Assembly: GCF_035668035.1 (NCBI RefSeq)
Contig: NZ_JAYMYJ010000047.1
Coordinates: 32,558-96,557 of the forward strand
DNA length: 64,000 nt
Source: Thiothrix phosphatis
GTDB lineage: Bacteria; Pseudomonadota; Gammaproteobacteria; Thiotrichales; Thiotrichaceae
Direction: 5' to 3'
Of this stretch, positions 10,035-19,402 are shown one piece after another. Under the pieces are notes generated by a model. That model did not search any database and was not told the DNA's origin. It worked only from the letters and a program-made list of their open reading frames with translations. A program made the translations under genes and the position numbers. The number at the start of each line of letters is the position of its first letter. The stretch's first letter is position 1.

Positions 10035-10063
10035 AACAGACCGATTTTCGGTCTGTTGCTTTT
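10035..10063 (+). terminator. Terminator or attenuator ahead of rpsL
   Basis: A perfect nine-pair stem, AACAGACCG (10035-10043) with CGGTCTGTT (10049-10057), a five-base loop and the tail GCTTTT. It can end rpoBC transcription, but it also lies just downstream of the predicted str start site, so it could attenuate that operon. Confidence 0.75.
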
Positions 10064-10120
10064 ATGGGGACTAGGCAAGCCAGGCAAGTTCCTCGTGATT
10101 CCAGGAGACATTTTCAGGAT

Positions 10121-10495
10121 ATGGCGACAGTAAACCAATTGGTGCGTAAGCCGCGCCAAAGCAAAGTAGAGAAAAGTAAGGTGCCAGCGCTGGAGGCTTG
10201 TCCGCAGCGTCGTGGTGTTTGTACCCGTGTTTATACGACCACCCCGAAGAAGCCGAACTCCGCAATGCGTAAGGTTGCTCGTGTGCGTCTGACCAATGGC
10301 TTTGAGGTCACCAGCTATATCGGTGGTGAAGGCCATAACCTCCAGGAACACTCCGTGGTGCTGATTCGCGGCGGTCGTGTGAAAGACCTGCCAGGTGTGC
10401 GTTATCACACTGTTCGCGGCAGCCTGGATACCCAGGGTGTCAAGGATCGCAAGCAAGCCCGTTCCAAATACGGTGCCAAGCGTCCTAAGAAGTAA
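10121..10495 (+). CDS. rpsL: 30S ribosomal protein S12
   Basis: A 124-residue protein at the decoding centre. The start is ATG 10121 (MATVNQLVRKPR), chosen because it gives the exact family length; AGGAGA lies further upstream than ideal. The loops that contact the A site are present (TTPKKPNSAMRKV near residue 40 and GGRVKDLPGVRYH near residue 85), both with the wild-type lysines whose change gives streptomycin resistance elsewhere. First gene of the str group; rpsG follows after 23 bases. Confidence 0.97.
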   Translation: MATVNQLVRKPRQSKVEKSKVPALEACPQRRGVCTRVYTTTPKKPNSAMRKVARVRLTNGFEVTSYIGGEGHNLQEHSVVLIRGGRVKDLPGVRYHTVRGSLDTQGVKDRKQARSKYGAKRPKK

Positions 10496-10518
10496 TTTTG
10501 AGAGCATGAGATTGAGTT

Positions 10519-10989
10519 ATGCCTAGAAGAAGAGAAGTCCCCAAGCGCGAAGTTCTGCCTGATCCGAAGTTCGGAAGCCAGTTGCTGACCAAGTTCATGA
10601 ATGCGGTTATGCAGGATGGCAAAAAGTCTGTGGCGGAAAAGATTATTTATGGCGCATTGACTGAAATCGCTGGCAAGAAAGGCGGTGATGGCTTGGATGT
10701 GCTGGAAGATGCGCTGGATAATGTGCGTCCTGCTGTGGAAGTCAAGTCCCGCCGTGTTGGCGGTGCCACTTATCAGGTTCCGGTTGAAGTGCGCCCCTCC
10801 CGTCAAAATGCATTGGCCATGCGTTGGCTGATTGAAGCTGCCCGCAAGCGTGGTGAGAAATCCATGGCGCGCAAGTTGGCGGGTGAGCTGATGGATGCTT
10901 CTGAAAAACGCGGCACTGCAGTGAAAAAGCGTGAAGACGTGCATCGCATGGCTGAAGCCAATAAGGCGTTCGCCCACTTCCGTTGGTAA
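10519..10989 (+). CDS. rpsG: 30S ribosomal protein S7
   Basis: A 156-residue primary 16S rRNA-binding protein that nucleates assembly of the 30S head. The N-terminus MPRRREVPKREVLPDPKFGS and the core KSVAEKIIYGAL are typical, and the C-terminus KREDVHRMAEANKAFAHFRW is intact. In other gammaproteobacteria S7 represses the str operon by binding the rpsL-rpsG gap, which is only 23 bases here, so that control may differ. fusA begins almost at once. Confidence 0.97.
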   Translation: MPRRREVPKREVLPDPKFGSQLLTKFMNAVMQDGKKSVAEKIIYGALTEIAGKKGGDGLDVLEDALDNVRPAVEVKSRRVGGATYQVPVEVRPSRQNALAMRWLIEAARKRGEKSMARKLAGELMDASEKRGTAVKKREDVHRMAEANKAFAHFRW

Positions 10990-11007
10990 TTGCACGAGTG
11001 GCAGGCT

Positions 11008-13113
11008 GTGGCGCGTAATACCCCTATTGAGCAGTACCGTAATATCGGCATCATGGCACACATTGATGCTGGTAAGACAACTGCGACTGAGCGCATCCTG
11101 TTTTATACAGGTGTGTCTCATAAAATCGGGGAGGTTCATGATGGCGCGGCGACCATGGATTGGATGGAGCAAGAACGTGAACGTGGCATAACGATCACGT
11201 CTGCGGCGACCACCTGTTTCTGGTCAGGGATGGATGAGCAATTCCCGCAGCACCGCATCAATATTATCGATACGCCGGGGCATGTGGACTTCACGATTGA
11301 AGTGGAGCGTTCCCTGCGGGTGCTGGATGGTGCTGTTTTTGTGTTGTGCGCCGTGGGTGGTGTGCAGCCGCAGTCCGAAACGGTCTGGCGTCAAGCGAAC
11401 AAATATCACGTTCCGCGAATGGCGTTCGTTAATAAGATGGATCGTTCCGGGGCAAATTTCCTGCGTGTTTACGAACAGCTGAAAGCCAAGCTGAACGCAA
11501 ATCCGGTGCCGCTCCAACTGCCCATTGGCGCAGAAGAGCATTTCTCCGGGGTCGTTGACTTGATCCGCATGAAAGCCATTATGTGGAATGAGGCGGATAA
11601 AGGGGTCACCTATCAGGCTGTTGATATTCCGGCTGATATGGTGGATTCCTGTCGCGAATGGCGTGAGCGGATGGTCGAGGCGGCGGCTGAAGCTGATGAA
11701 GTTCTGATGGATAAATACCTTGGCGAAGGTGATTTGTCTGCTGAAGATATTATTGCAGGTTTGCGTATACGCACCATTAATCTTGAAATCGTGCCGATGA
11801 CCTGCGGCTCTGCTTTTAAGAATAAAGGCATCCAGGCGGTGCTGGATAAGATTGTGGAGCTGATGCCGTCGCCAGTTGATGTGCCTTCCATCAAGGGTCA
11901 TCTTGATGATAAGGAGGAAACTGAGGCTGAACGTCATCCATCGGATAATGAGCCGTTTGCCGCGTTGGCATTCAAGATTGCCACGGATCCGTTTGTCGGC
12001 ACGCTGACATTCTTTCGGGTGTATTCGGGTGTGCTGACTTCGCAAAGCGTGGTGTACAACCCGGTCAAAGGCAAGCGTGAGCGCATTGGCCGTTTGGTGC
12101 AGATGCACGCCAATTCACGCGAGGATATTGATGAAGTCCGGGCAGGTGATATCGCTGCCGCAGTCGGGCTGAAAGAAGTGACGACCGGCGACACCTTGTG
12201 TGACATGAACCGTGTCATCACCTTGGAACGGATGGATTTTCCAGAGCCGGTTATTTCTATTGCAGTTGAACCGAAGTCCAAAGCTGATCAGGAAAGAATG
12301 GGCATTGCCTTGAGCAAGCTGGCTCAGGAAGATCCGTCTTTTCGGGTGCGTACTGATGAGGAAACGGGTCAGACCATTATTTCCGGCATGGGTGAGTTGC
12401 ATCTGGAGATTATTGTTGACCGCATGCTGCGTGAGTTCAAGGTGAGCTGCAATGTGGGTGCGCCACAGGTGGCGTACCGTGAAACCATCCGCAAGACGGT
12501 GGAGGCGGAAGGGAAATTTATCCGGCAATCTGGCGGGCGGGGTCAGTATGGTCACGTCTGGCTGCGATTGGAACCCTTGCCTGAGGGTAAAGGGTATGAG
12601 TTTGTTAACGCAGTTATCGGTGGGGTGGTGCCGAAAGAGTTTATCCCTCCCGTTGATAAAGGTGTGCAAGAACAAATGGGTAATGGCGTATTGGCTGGAT
12701 TCCCATTGGTCGATATGAAGGTCACGATATTCGATGGCTCATTCCATGATGTGGACTCCAGTGAACTGGCGTTCAAGATCGCTGGCTCCATGGCGGTCAG
12801 AAGTGGCGTCATGAGCGCTGGGCCAATTTTGCTTGAGCCGATGATGAAAGTTGAAGTGACAACTCCGGAAGAATATATGGGGGATGTCATCGGTGACCTT
12901 AATCGTCGGCGTGGTTTGGTGCAGGGCATGGATGAGGAAAGTGGCAGCATGGTGGTGCATGCTGAGGTTCCTTTAGGCGAAATGTTCGGTTATGCAACTG
13001 ATCTGCGTTCCGCCACTCAAGGGCGTGCCTCGTACAGTATGGAATTTGCACGATATGCGGAAGCGCCTGCGGCTATTACTCAGGCGGTCATCAGGAAAGA
13101 AAAAGGTGAGTGA
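11008..13113 (+). CDS. fusA: Elongation factor G
   Basis: A 701-residue GTPase that drives tRNA-mRNA translocation and, with RRF, ribosome recycling. I start at GTG 11008 because the product then reads M-A-R-N-T-P-I-E-Q like its relatives; the open frame extends to a TTG at 10990. The G1 loop is AHIDAGKTT (residues about 14-22), switch II is DTPGHVDF, and G4 is NKMDR. Domain IV, which enters the A site, carries GGRGQYGHVWL. It ends just before tuf and probably shares the str transcript. Confidence 0.97.
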   Translation: MARNTPIEQYRNIGIMAHIDAGKTTATERILFYTGVSHKIGEVHDGAATMDWMEQERERGITITSAATTCFWSGMDEQFPQHRINIIDTPGHVDFTIEVERSLRVLDGAVFVLCAVGGVQPQSETVWRQANKYHVPRMAFVNKMDRSGANFLRVYEQLKAKLNANPVPLQLPIGAEEHFSGVVDLIRMKAIMWNEADKGVTYQAVDIPADMVDSCREWRERMVEAAAEADEVLMDKYLGEGDLSAEDIIAGLRIRTINLEIVPMTCGSAFKNKGIQAVLDKIVELMPSPVDVPSIKGHLDDKEETEAERHPSDNEPFAALAFKIATDPFVGTLTFFRVYSGVLTSQSVVYNPVKGKRERIGRLVQMHANSREDIDEVRAGDIAAAVGLKEVTTGDTLCDMNRVITLERMDFPEPVISIAVEPKSKADQERMGIALSKLAQEDPSFRVRTDEETGQTIISGMGELHLEIIVDRMLREFKVSCNVGAPQVAYRETIRKTVEAEGKFIRQSGGRGQYGHVWLRLEPLPEGKGYEFVNAVIGGVVPKEFIPPVDKGVQEQMGNGVLAGFPLVDMKVTIFDGSFHDVDSSELAFKIAGSMAVRSGVMSAGPILLEPMMKVEVTTPEEYMGDVIGDLNRRRGLVQGMDEESGSMVVHAEVPLGEMFGYATDLRSATQGRASYSMEFARYAEAPAAITQAVIRKEKGE

Positions 13114-13118
13114 CAACG

Positions 13119-14309
<1,191 letters not shown>

Positions 14310-14314
14310 TAGTT

Positions 14315-14626
14315 ATGTCTGATCAAAGAATCCGTATCCGCTTGAAAGCTTTCGACCATCGTTTGATTGATCGCTCTGCGACCGAAATTGTTGAAACGGC
14401 CAAGCGTACAGGTGCTCGGGTCAAGGGGCCAATTCCTTTGCCGACTCGTACAGAGCGTTACACGGTGTTGATTTCTCCTCATGTCAACAAGGATGCGCGT
14501 GACCAGTATGAAATTCGTACTTATAAACGCCTGATGGATATTATTGATCCGACCGATAAAACAGTGGATGCGCTCATGAAGCTAGATTTGGCTGCGGGCG
14601 TTGATGTGCAGATCAAACTTAACTGA
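14315..14626 (+). CDS. rpsJ: 30S ribosomal protein S10
   Basis: A 103-residue head protein that also serves as NusE in transcription antitermination. The sequence MSDQRIRIRLKAFDHRLID through the C-terminal DLAAGVDVQIKLN is a full-length match to the family. It sits five bases behind tuf, so it is likely co-transcribed with the str genes, while rplC downstream has its own promoter. That separates S10 from the other genes of its usual operon at the level of transcription. Confidence 0.96.
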   Translation: MSDQRIRIRLKAFDHRLIDRSATEIVETAKRTGARVKGPIPLPTRTERYTVLISPHVNKDARDQYEIRTYKRLMDIIDPTDKTVDALMKLDLAAGVDVQIKLN

Positions 14627-14641
14627 TTTGTAAAAAGTTCA

Positions 14642-14669
14642 TAGACGGCAGGGGATTTTCTGCTATAAT
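14642..14669 (+). promoter_or_regulatory. Internal promoter ahead of rplC
   Basis: TATAAT (14664-14669) is preceded by TG one base upstream, making an extended -10, and by TAGACG (14642-14647, four matches to TTGACA) at 16 bases. A start near 14676 would give a leader of about 90 bases for rplC, starting just before the hairpin at 14684. Confidence 0.7.
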
Positions 14670-14683
14670 GCGCGGCTTTCAAC

Positions 14684-14703
14684 GGCTCGACCCAGGTCGA
14701 GCC
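14684..14703 (+). promoter_or_regulatory. Hairpin in the rplC leader
   Basis: GGCTCGAC (14684-14691) pairs perfectly with GTCGAGCC (14696-14703) around a four-base loop, followed by GAGCTTTTCT. It lies between the internal promoter and rplC, where it could act as a weak terminator or as a leader element similar in role to the L4-controlled leader that precedes rpsJ in Escherichia coli. The regulatory role is inference. Confidence 0.5.
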
Positions 14704-14767
14704 GAGCTTTTCTAGAATTCATATAGAATGAAAGTTGCTCAGTGTGAGTAATTGAAGAGGTATGCAA

Positions 14768-15400
14768 ATGACTATCGGTCTGCTGGGTCGAAAAGTAGGT
14801 ATGACCCGGATATACGGTGAAGATGGTGGTTCCACCCCTGTCACTGTGCTTGAGATTGCGCCGAATCGCGTTTCTCAGGTCAAGACGCTGGAAACAGATG
14901 GTTACAGCGCTGTCCAGTTGTCAGTGGGTGAGAAAAAGTCTTCCCGCGTTTCCAAGCCGGAGGCCGGTCATTTTGCTAAAGCTGGTGTGCCTGCCGGTAC
15001 TTATGTTCGAGAGTCACGCGTAGATGATGCGAGTGGTTATGAACTGGGTGTCGAACTGGTGGTGAGCATGTTTGAAGCTGGTCAAAAAGTTGACGTGACG
15101 GGTGTTAGCAAAGGCAAAGGTTTTGCTGGTGTTCTCAAGCGCTACCATTTTGCTGGCCAAGACCGCACGCATGGTAACTCTCTCTCGCATCGTGCGCTTG
15201 GCTCTATTGGTCAGAACCAAACGCCAGGGCGTGTGTTCCCTGGAAAGAAAATGGCCGGTCATCTGGGTGCGGTGCGGAGCACAGCTCAAAATCTGGAAGT
15301 TGTGCGTGTGGATGTTGAACGCAATCTGTTGCTGGTCAAAGGGTCTGTCCCTGGCGCTAATAACGGCGATGTGATTGTTAAGCTGTCGGTTAAGGCGTAA
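14768..15400 (+). CDS. rplC: 50S ribosomal protein L3
   Basis: A 210-residue protein at the 3' end of 23S rRNA near the peptidyl-transferase centre. I choose ATG 14768 over ATG 14762 because GAAGAGG ends only two bases before the earlier one but sits at a normal distance from the later one; the product then starts MTIGLLGRKVGMTRIY. The long loop that reaches the active site, with GSIGQNQTPGRVFPGKKM, is present around residue 150. First gene behind the internal promoter of the S10 group. Confidence 0.96.
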   Translation: MTIGLLGRKVGMTRIYGEDGGSTPVTVLEIAPNRVSQVKTLETDGYSAVQLSVGEKKSSRVSKPEAGHFAKAGVPAGTYVRESRVDDASGYELGVELVVSMFEAGQKVDVTGVSKGKGFAGVLKRYHFAGQDRTHGNSLSHRALGSIGQNQTPGRVFPGKKMAGHLGAVRSTAQNLEVVRVDVERNLLLVKGSVPGANNGDVIVKLSVKA

Positions 15401-15411
15401 GGGTGGCGGCG

Positions 15412-16014
15412 ATGGAATTACAGGTTGCAAATGGCGGGTCTGTTGCGGTAAGTGACGAAATTTTTGCTCGCGAATTTAATGAGGGTCTGGTGCATCAGGC
15501 TGTGGTCGCATATATGGCGGCGGGTCGTGCTGGCACCAAGGCGCAAAAAACGCGTTCAGATGTTAGTGGCGGTGGATCTAAACCTTTCCGCCAAAAGGGC
15601 ACAGGGCGTGCTCGGGCGGGTAGTATCCGTAGCCCGTTGTGGCGTACTGGCGGTAAGTCATTTGCGGCACGTCCGCGTGACTTCACCCAGAAACTGAATA
15701 AAAAAATGTACCGGGCGGCGATGCGCTCCATTTTTTCCGAATTGGTTCGTCAGGGGCGTTTTTTGGTGGTGGATTCGATTGCGGTCGCCGAACCAAAAAC
15801 CAAGCTGATGTTGGCAAAGCTGAAAGAATACGGCTCAAACGATGTGTTGCTGGTATCTAATGTTGATGATGTTAATCTCCTGCTATCTGCACGCAATATT
15901 CCTTATTGTGAGGTTTCCACAGTTGCTGGTTTGAATCCGGTTAGTTTGGTGGGGCATGAGAAGGTTGTTGTAACAACTGACGCAATCAATAAGATTCAGG
16001 AGTGGCTGGCATGA
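15412..16014 (+). CDS. rplD: 50S ribosomal protein L4
   Basis: A 200-residue protein lining the exit tunnel. The start ATG 15412 gives the family N-terminus MELQVANG; the frame extends back to a GTG at 15403. The tunnel loop is visible as SDVSGGGSKPFRQKGTGRAR near residues 50-70, where macrolide-resistance changes occur in other species; none is evident. L4 represses its own operon in enterics, and the leader before rplC is the natural place for that here. It overlaps rplW by four bases (ATGA). Confidence 0.95.
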   Translation: MELQVANGGSVAVSDEIFAREFNEGLVHQAVVAYMAAGRAGTKAQKTRSDVSGGGSKPFRQKGTGRARAGSIRSPLWRTGGKSFAARPRDFTQKLNKKMYRAAMRSIFSELVRQGRFLVVDSIAVAEPKTKLMLAKLKEYGSNDVLLVSNVDDVNLLLSARNIPYCEVSTVAGLNPVSLVGHEKVVVTTDAINKIQEWLA

Positions 16015-16304
16015 GTATGGAGCGTCTTTATCATGTCCTGATTGCCCCGCGCGTGACAGAGAAAACTGTTCGTGCATCCGAAAAAGCAAATCAGTATGTG
16101 TTTAAGGTTGTGAAAAATGCAACCAAGCAAGAAATTCAGGAAGCTGTCGAGGCTTTGTTTGAGGTTAAGGTAAGCCAAGTGCGCACCATTAATGTCAAAG
16201 GCAAACAGAAAAACTTCGGGCGTCGTGCTGGTCAACGTAGCGATTGGAAAAAAGCTTATGTCAGCCTGTCTGAAGGGTTTTCTTTGGATGCGGCGGCGGA
16301 ATAA
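16011..16304 (+). CDS. rplW: 50S ribosomal protein L23
   Basis: A 97-residue protein at the tunnel exit, where trigger factor and SRP dock. It starts at ATG 16011 inside the stop codon of rplD, with AGGAG about nine bases upstream, so translation is probably coupled; ATG 16017 is possible. Landmarks are APRVTEKTVRASEKANQYVF and the KGKQKNFGRRAGQRSDWKKA loop. Confidence 0.95.
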   Translation: MSMERLYHVLIAPRVTEKTVRASEKANQYVFKVVKNATKQEIQEAVEALFEVKVSQVRTINVKGKQKNFGRRAGQRSDWKKAYVSLSEGFSLDAAAE

Positions 16305-16318
16305 GGCAAAGGTGAACT

Positions 16319-17146
16319 ATGGCAGTCGTTAAGGCAAAACCAACCTCTCCAGGGCGTCGTTTCCAGGTTAAGGTTGTTAATAAAGAGTTGCACAAAGGTG
16401 CCCCACTTAAGGGTTTGGTTGAGGATCAGCGTAAAAGCGGCGGCCGTAATAATACTGGCCGCATCACCACGCGTCATGTGGGTGGTGGGCATCGCCAGCA
16501 TTACCGCATTATTGATTTCAAACGTCGTAAGGATGATATTCCTGCGCGTGTTGAGCGTTTGGAGTATGACCCTAATCGAAGTGCCAATATTGCCCTTTTA
16601 TTATATGCCGATGGCGAGCGCCGTTATATCATTGCGCCAAAAGGTTTGAGTGCTGGTGGTGAGGTTATTTCTGGCGTCCATGCGCCAATTTCCGTTGGTA
16701 ATTGTTTGCCGCTGCGTAATATCCCTGTCGGTAGCGTCGTTCACTGCATTGAGCTGAAAGTTGGCAAAGGCGCGCAGTTGGTGCGTAGCGCTGGCTCTTC
16801 CGCCCAGTTGGTGGCTCGTGAGGGCGCTTACGCGACTATCCGTTTACGTTCTGGCGAGATGCGGAAGGTTCCAGTTGATTGCCGTGCGACTGTTGGCGAA
16901 GTTGGCAATTCTGAACATGGCCTGACCAAGCTAGGTAAAGCTGGAGCCAAACGCTGGCGTGGTGTGCGTCCAACTGTTCGTGGTGTGGTTATGAATCCGG
17001 TGGATCATCCTCACGGTGGCGGCGAAGGCCGTACTTCCGGTGGTCGCCATCCTGTTACACCTTGGGGTGTTCCGACCAAGGGTTACAAGACTCGTAGCAA
17101 TAAACGCACTGACAAAATGATTGTCCGTCGCCGGAACAAGAAGTAA
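16319..17146 (+). CDS. rplB: 50S ribosomal protein L2
   Basis: A 275-residue protein next to the peptidyl-transferase centre, needed for subunit joining. The SH3-like and OB-like domains are full length, and the invariant C-terminal region around MNPVDHPHGGGEGRTSGG (about residues 225-245) contains the histidine long linked to peptidyl transfer. It ends KMIVRRRNKK and is followed after 12 bases by rpsS. Confidence 0.97.
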   Translation: MAVVKAKPTSPGRRFQVKVVNKELHKGAPLKGLVEDQRKSGGRNNTGRITTRHVGGGHRQHYRIIDFKRRKDDIPARVERLEYDPNRSANIALLLYADGERRYIIAPKGLSAGGEVISGVHAPISVGNCLPLRNIPVGSVVHCIELKVGKGAQLVRSAGSSAQLVAREGAYATIRLRSGEMRKVPVDCRATVGEVGNSEHGLTKLGKAGAKRWRGVRPTVRGVVMNPVDHPHGGGEGRTSGGRHPVTPWGVPTKGYKTRSNKRTDKMIVRRRNKK

Positions 17147-17158
17147 GAGGGTTAAGCA

Positions 17159-17431
17159 GTGCCACGTTCACTAAAGAAAGGTCCTTTTGTTGACCACCAC
17201 CTGATGAAAAAGGTTGAAACCGCTAAGGCGGCTAATGACCGTCGTCCCATTAAGACATGGTCACGTCGCTCCATGATTCTGCCGGAAATGATTGGTTTGA
17301 CGCTGGCAGTGCATAATGGCAAGCAGCATGTTCCTGTGTTGGTAAATGAAAACATGGTTGGCCATAAGCTGGGTGAGTTTGCGTTGAGTCGTTCTTACCG
17401 TGGTCATGCGGCCGATAAGAAGTCGAAGTAA
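17159..17431 (+). CDS. rpsS: 30S ribosomal protein S19
   Basis: A 90-residue 30S head protein that contacts tRNA through its C-terminal tail and pairs with S13. The start codon is GTG 17159 behind AAGAGGG. MPRSLKKGPFVDHHLMKKVE and the YRGHAADKKSK end are family-typical. Confidence 0.96.
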   Translation: MPRSLKKGPFVDHHLMKKVETAKAANDRRPIKTWSRRSMILPEMIGLTLAVHNGKQHVPVLVNENMVGHKLGEFALSRSYRGHAADKKSK

Positions 17432-17440
17432 GAGGTAGAA

Positions 17441-17773
17441 ATGGAAGTTGCAGCTAAATTACGCTTTGCGCGCATTTCTCCTCAGAAATGCCGACTGGTT
17501 GCTGATCAGATTCGTGGCCTGCCTGTTGATAAGGCATTGAATGTTCTGGCGTTCAGCCCAAAAAAAGGTGCTGCTATCGTCAAGAAGCTTTTAGAGTCGG
17601 CTATTGCCAATGCTGAACACAATGAAGGTGCTGATGTTGATGAGCTATGCGTCAAACGCGTCTTTGTGGATCAGGGGCCTACGATGAAGCGTATCATGCC
17701 TCGTGCTAAAGGACGTGCTAACCGCATCCTGAAGCGTACCAGTCACATTACTGTCGCTGTAGGCGAGAAATAA
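17441..17773 (+). CDS. rplV: 50S ribosomal protein L22
   Basis: A 110-residue protein whose long beta-hairpin lines the exit tunnel. The globular part starts MEVAAKLRFARISPQKCRLV, and the hairpin tip region is around RVFVDQGPTMKRIMPRAKGR (residues 70-90). No insertion or deletion in the hairpin of the kind that gives macrolide resistance is evident. Ten bases separate it from rpsC. Confidence 0.96.
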   Translation: MEVAAKLRFARISPQKCRLVADQIRGLPVDKALNVLAFSPKKGAAIVKKLLESAIANAEHNEGADVDELCVKRVFVDQGPTMKRIMPRAKGRANRILKRTSHITVAVGEK

Positions 17774-17782
17774 GGTTTTAGT

Positions 17783-18484
17783 ATGGGTCAGAAAGTACAT
17801 CCAATTGGTATTCGCCTCGGTATTGCCACTGATTGGCGTTCCAAGTGGTACGCTGAAGGAAAGGACTACGCAGAGTTCCTGCATAAGGATCTTGAAGTCC
17901 GTTCCTTTCTGAAAAAGAAGTTGAAAGAAGCTTCTGTCAGCCGTATCCAAATTGAACGTCCGGCAAAATCCGCTTTTATCACCATTCATACTGCCCGTCC
18001 AGGGGTGGTGATTGGTAAAAAAGGGGAAGACATCGAGAAGCTCCGCGCTGAAACGGCGGCTAGGCTGGGTTTGCATGTTAATAACGTCAAACTCAATATT
18101 GAAGAAATTCGCAAGCCAGAACTGGATGCACAACTAGTTGCAGAAAGCATAGCCAGTCAGCTTGAGCGCCGCATTATGTTTCGTCGTGCAATGAAGCGGG
18201 CGGTCAGCAATGCGATGCGTCTAGGTGCTTTGGGTGTAAAAGTTAGTGTGGCAGGCCGTTTGAATGGTGCTGAGATTGCCCGTACCGAGTGGTATCGTGA
18301 AGGTCGTGTGCCGCTTCACACCCTGCGTGCTGATATTGATTATGCGACGGCTGAAGCGCTGACCACTTATGGGATCATTGGTGTAAAAGTCTGGATCTAT
18401 AAGGGCGAAGTCTTCGATTTGGAACAAAAGCAGCAAGCCGCCAGCCAGCCTCAAAACCAAGGCCAAGGCCGGAAGAAGAAGTGA
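17783..18484 (+). CDS. rpsC: 30S ribosomal protein S3
   Basis: A 233-residue protein at the mRNA entry channel. The KH domain is visible with the GKKGEDIEKLR motif near residue 80, and the C-terminal domain ends in a basic tail rich in Gln, Gly and Lys. The N-terminus MGQKVHPIGIRLGIATDWRS is diagnostic. It lies in the standard order between L22 and L16. Confidence 0.97.
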   Translation: MGQKVHPIGIRLGIATDWRSKWYAEGKDYAEFLHKDLEVRSFLKKKLKEASVSRIQIERPAKSAFITIHTARPGVVIGKKGEDIEKLRAETAARLGLHVNNVKLNIEEIRKPELDAQLVAESIASQLERRIMFRRAMKRAVSNAMRLGALGVKVSVAGRLNGAEIARTEWYREGRVPLHTLRADIDYATAEALTTYGIIGVKVWIYKGEVFDLEQKQQAASQPQNQGQGRKKK

Positions 18485-18496
18485 TAGAGGTTTGAG

Positions 18497-18910
18497 ATGT
18501 TACAACCCAAGAGAACCAAATTCCGCAAGCAGATGAAAGGCCGCAACCGTGGTCTGGCGTTGGCAGGAAGCAAAGTCAGTTTTGGCGAGTTTGGCTTGAA
18601 GACTACTGAGCGTGGGCGTTTGACTGCGCGTCAGATCGAATCGGCACGCCGTGCGATTAACCGTTATGTGCGCCGTGGTGGGAAAATCTGGATTCGTGTG
18701 TTTCCTGATAAGCCGATCAGTAAAAAGCCCTTGGAAGTTCGCCAAGGTAAAGGTAAAGGGAATGTAGAATACTGGGTGGCGTTGGTTCAGCCTGGTAAGG
18801 TTCTCTATGAAATTGAAGGTGTGGCAGAAGAGATCGCACGTGAGGCTTTCCGCCTTGCAGCCGCTAAACTGCCGGTGAAGACTACATTTGTTTCTCGTCA
18901 GGTGATGTGA
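18497..18910 (+). CDS. rplP: 50S ribosomal protein L16
   Basis: A 137-residue protein near the A-site tRNA elbow. MLQPKRTKFRKQMKGRNRG, the RRGGKIWIRVFPDKPISKKP segment and the RQGKGKGNVEYWVA segment are hallmark features, including the arginine that the YcfD oxygenase modifies in some species. Its TGA shares one base with the ATG of rpmC, so the two are tightly coupled. Confidence 0.97.
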   Translation: MLQPKRTKFRKQMKGRNRGLALAGSKVSFGEFGLKTTERGRLTARQIESARRAINRYVRRGGKIWIRVFPDKPISKKPLEVRQGKGKGNVEYWVALVQPGKVLYEIEGVAEEIAREAFRLAAAKLPVKTTFVSRQVM

Positions 18911-19107
18911 TGAAAGCAGCAGAACTCCAGCAAAAGTCATCTACTGAACTCAAAGCTGAGTTGGTTGAAAATCTGAAGGAGCAGTTTAAGTTGCGTATGC
19001 AAAAAGCTGCTGGTCAGTTGTCGCGTCCTTCCGAGGTGAAACGTGTGCGCCATCAAATTGCCCGTATCAAAACGGTGCTGGCTCAAAAGCAAGCGGCAGG
19101 TGAGTAA
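18910..19107 (+). CDS. rpmC: 50S ribosomal protein L29
   Basis: A 65-residue two-helix protein beside L23 at the tunnel exit. The start is ATG 18910 (MKAAELQQKS), which uses the last base of the rplP stop codon; a GTG three bases earlier is less likely. The family signature VKRVRHQIARIKTVLAQK forms the second helix. Confidence 0.95.
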   Translation: MKAAELQQKSSTELKAELVENLKEQFKLRMQKAAGQLSRPSEVKRVRHQIARIKTVLAQKQAAGE

Positions 19108-19109
19108 CG

Positions 19110-19385
19110 ATGAGCATGAATGAAGAAGGGAAAGTCGAGCGCAGTCTGATGGGGCGCGTAGTCAGTGATAAAATGGATAAGTCAATCGTGGTGCTGATGG
19201 AGCGTCAAGTTCAGCACTCGGTGTATGGCAAGTTTATCAAGCGTTCTAAAAAATATCATGTTCACGATGAGAATAATGAATGCCGTGAAGGTGATACCGT
19301 GCTGTTCAAGGAGTGCCGTCCTTTGTCCAAGACAAAGCATTGGACCTTGATCAAAATTGTTGAACGTGCGCCAAGTCAAGCATAA
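19110..19385 (+). CDS. rpsQ: 30S ribosomal protein S17
   Basis: A 91-residue OB-fold protein that binds 16S rRNA early in assembly. GRVVSDKMDKSIVVLMER (about 15-32) and FKECRPLSKTKHWTLIKIVE near the C-terminus are diagnostic. The first six codons (MSMNEE) leave some doubt between ATG 19110 and ATG 19116. Last gene of the S10-type group before rplN. Confidence 0.95.
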   Translation: MSMNEEGKVERSLMGRVVSDKMDKSIVVLMERQVQHSVYGKFIKRSKKYHVHDENNECREGDTVLFKECRPLSKTKHWTLIKIVERAPSQA

Positions 19386-19402
19386 GGGACGGGAAACGAA
19401 AA

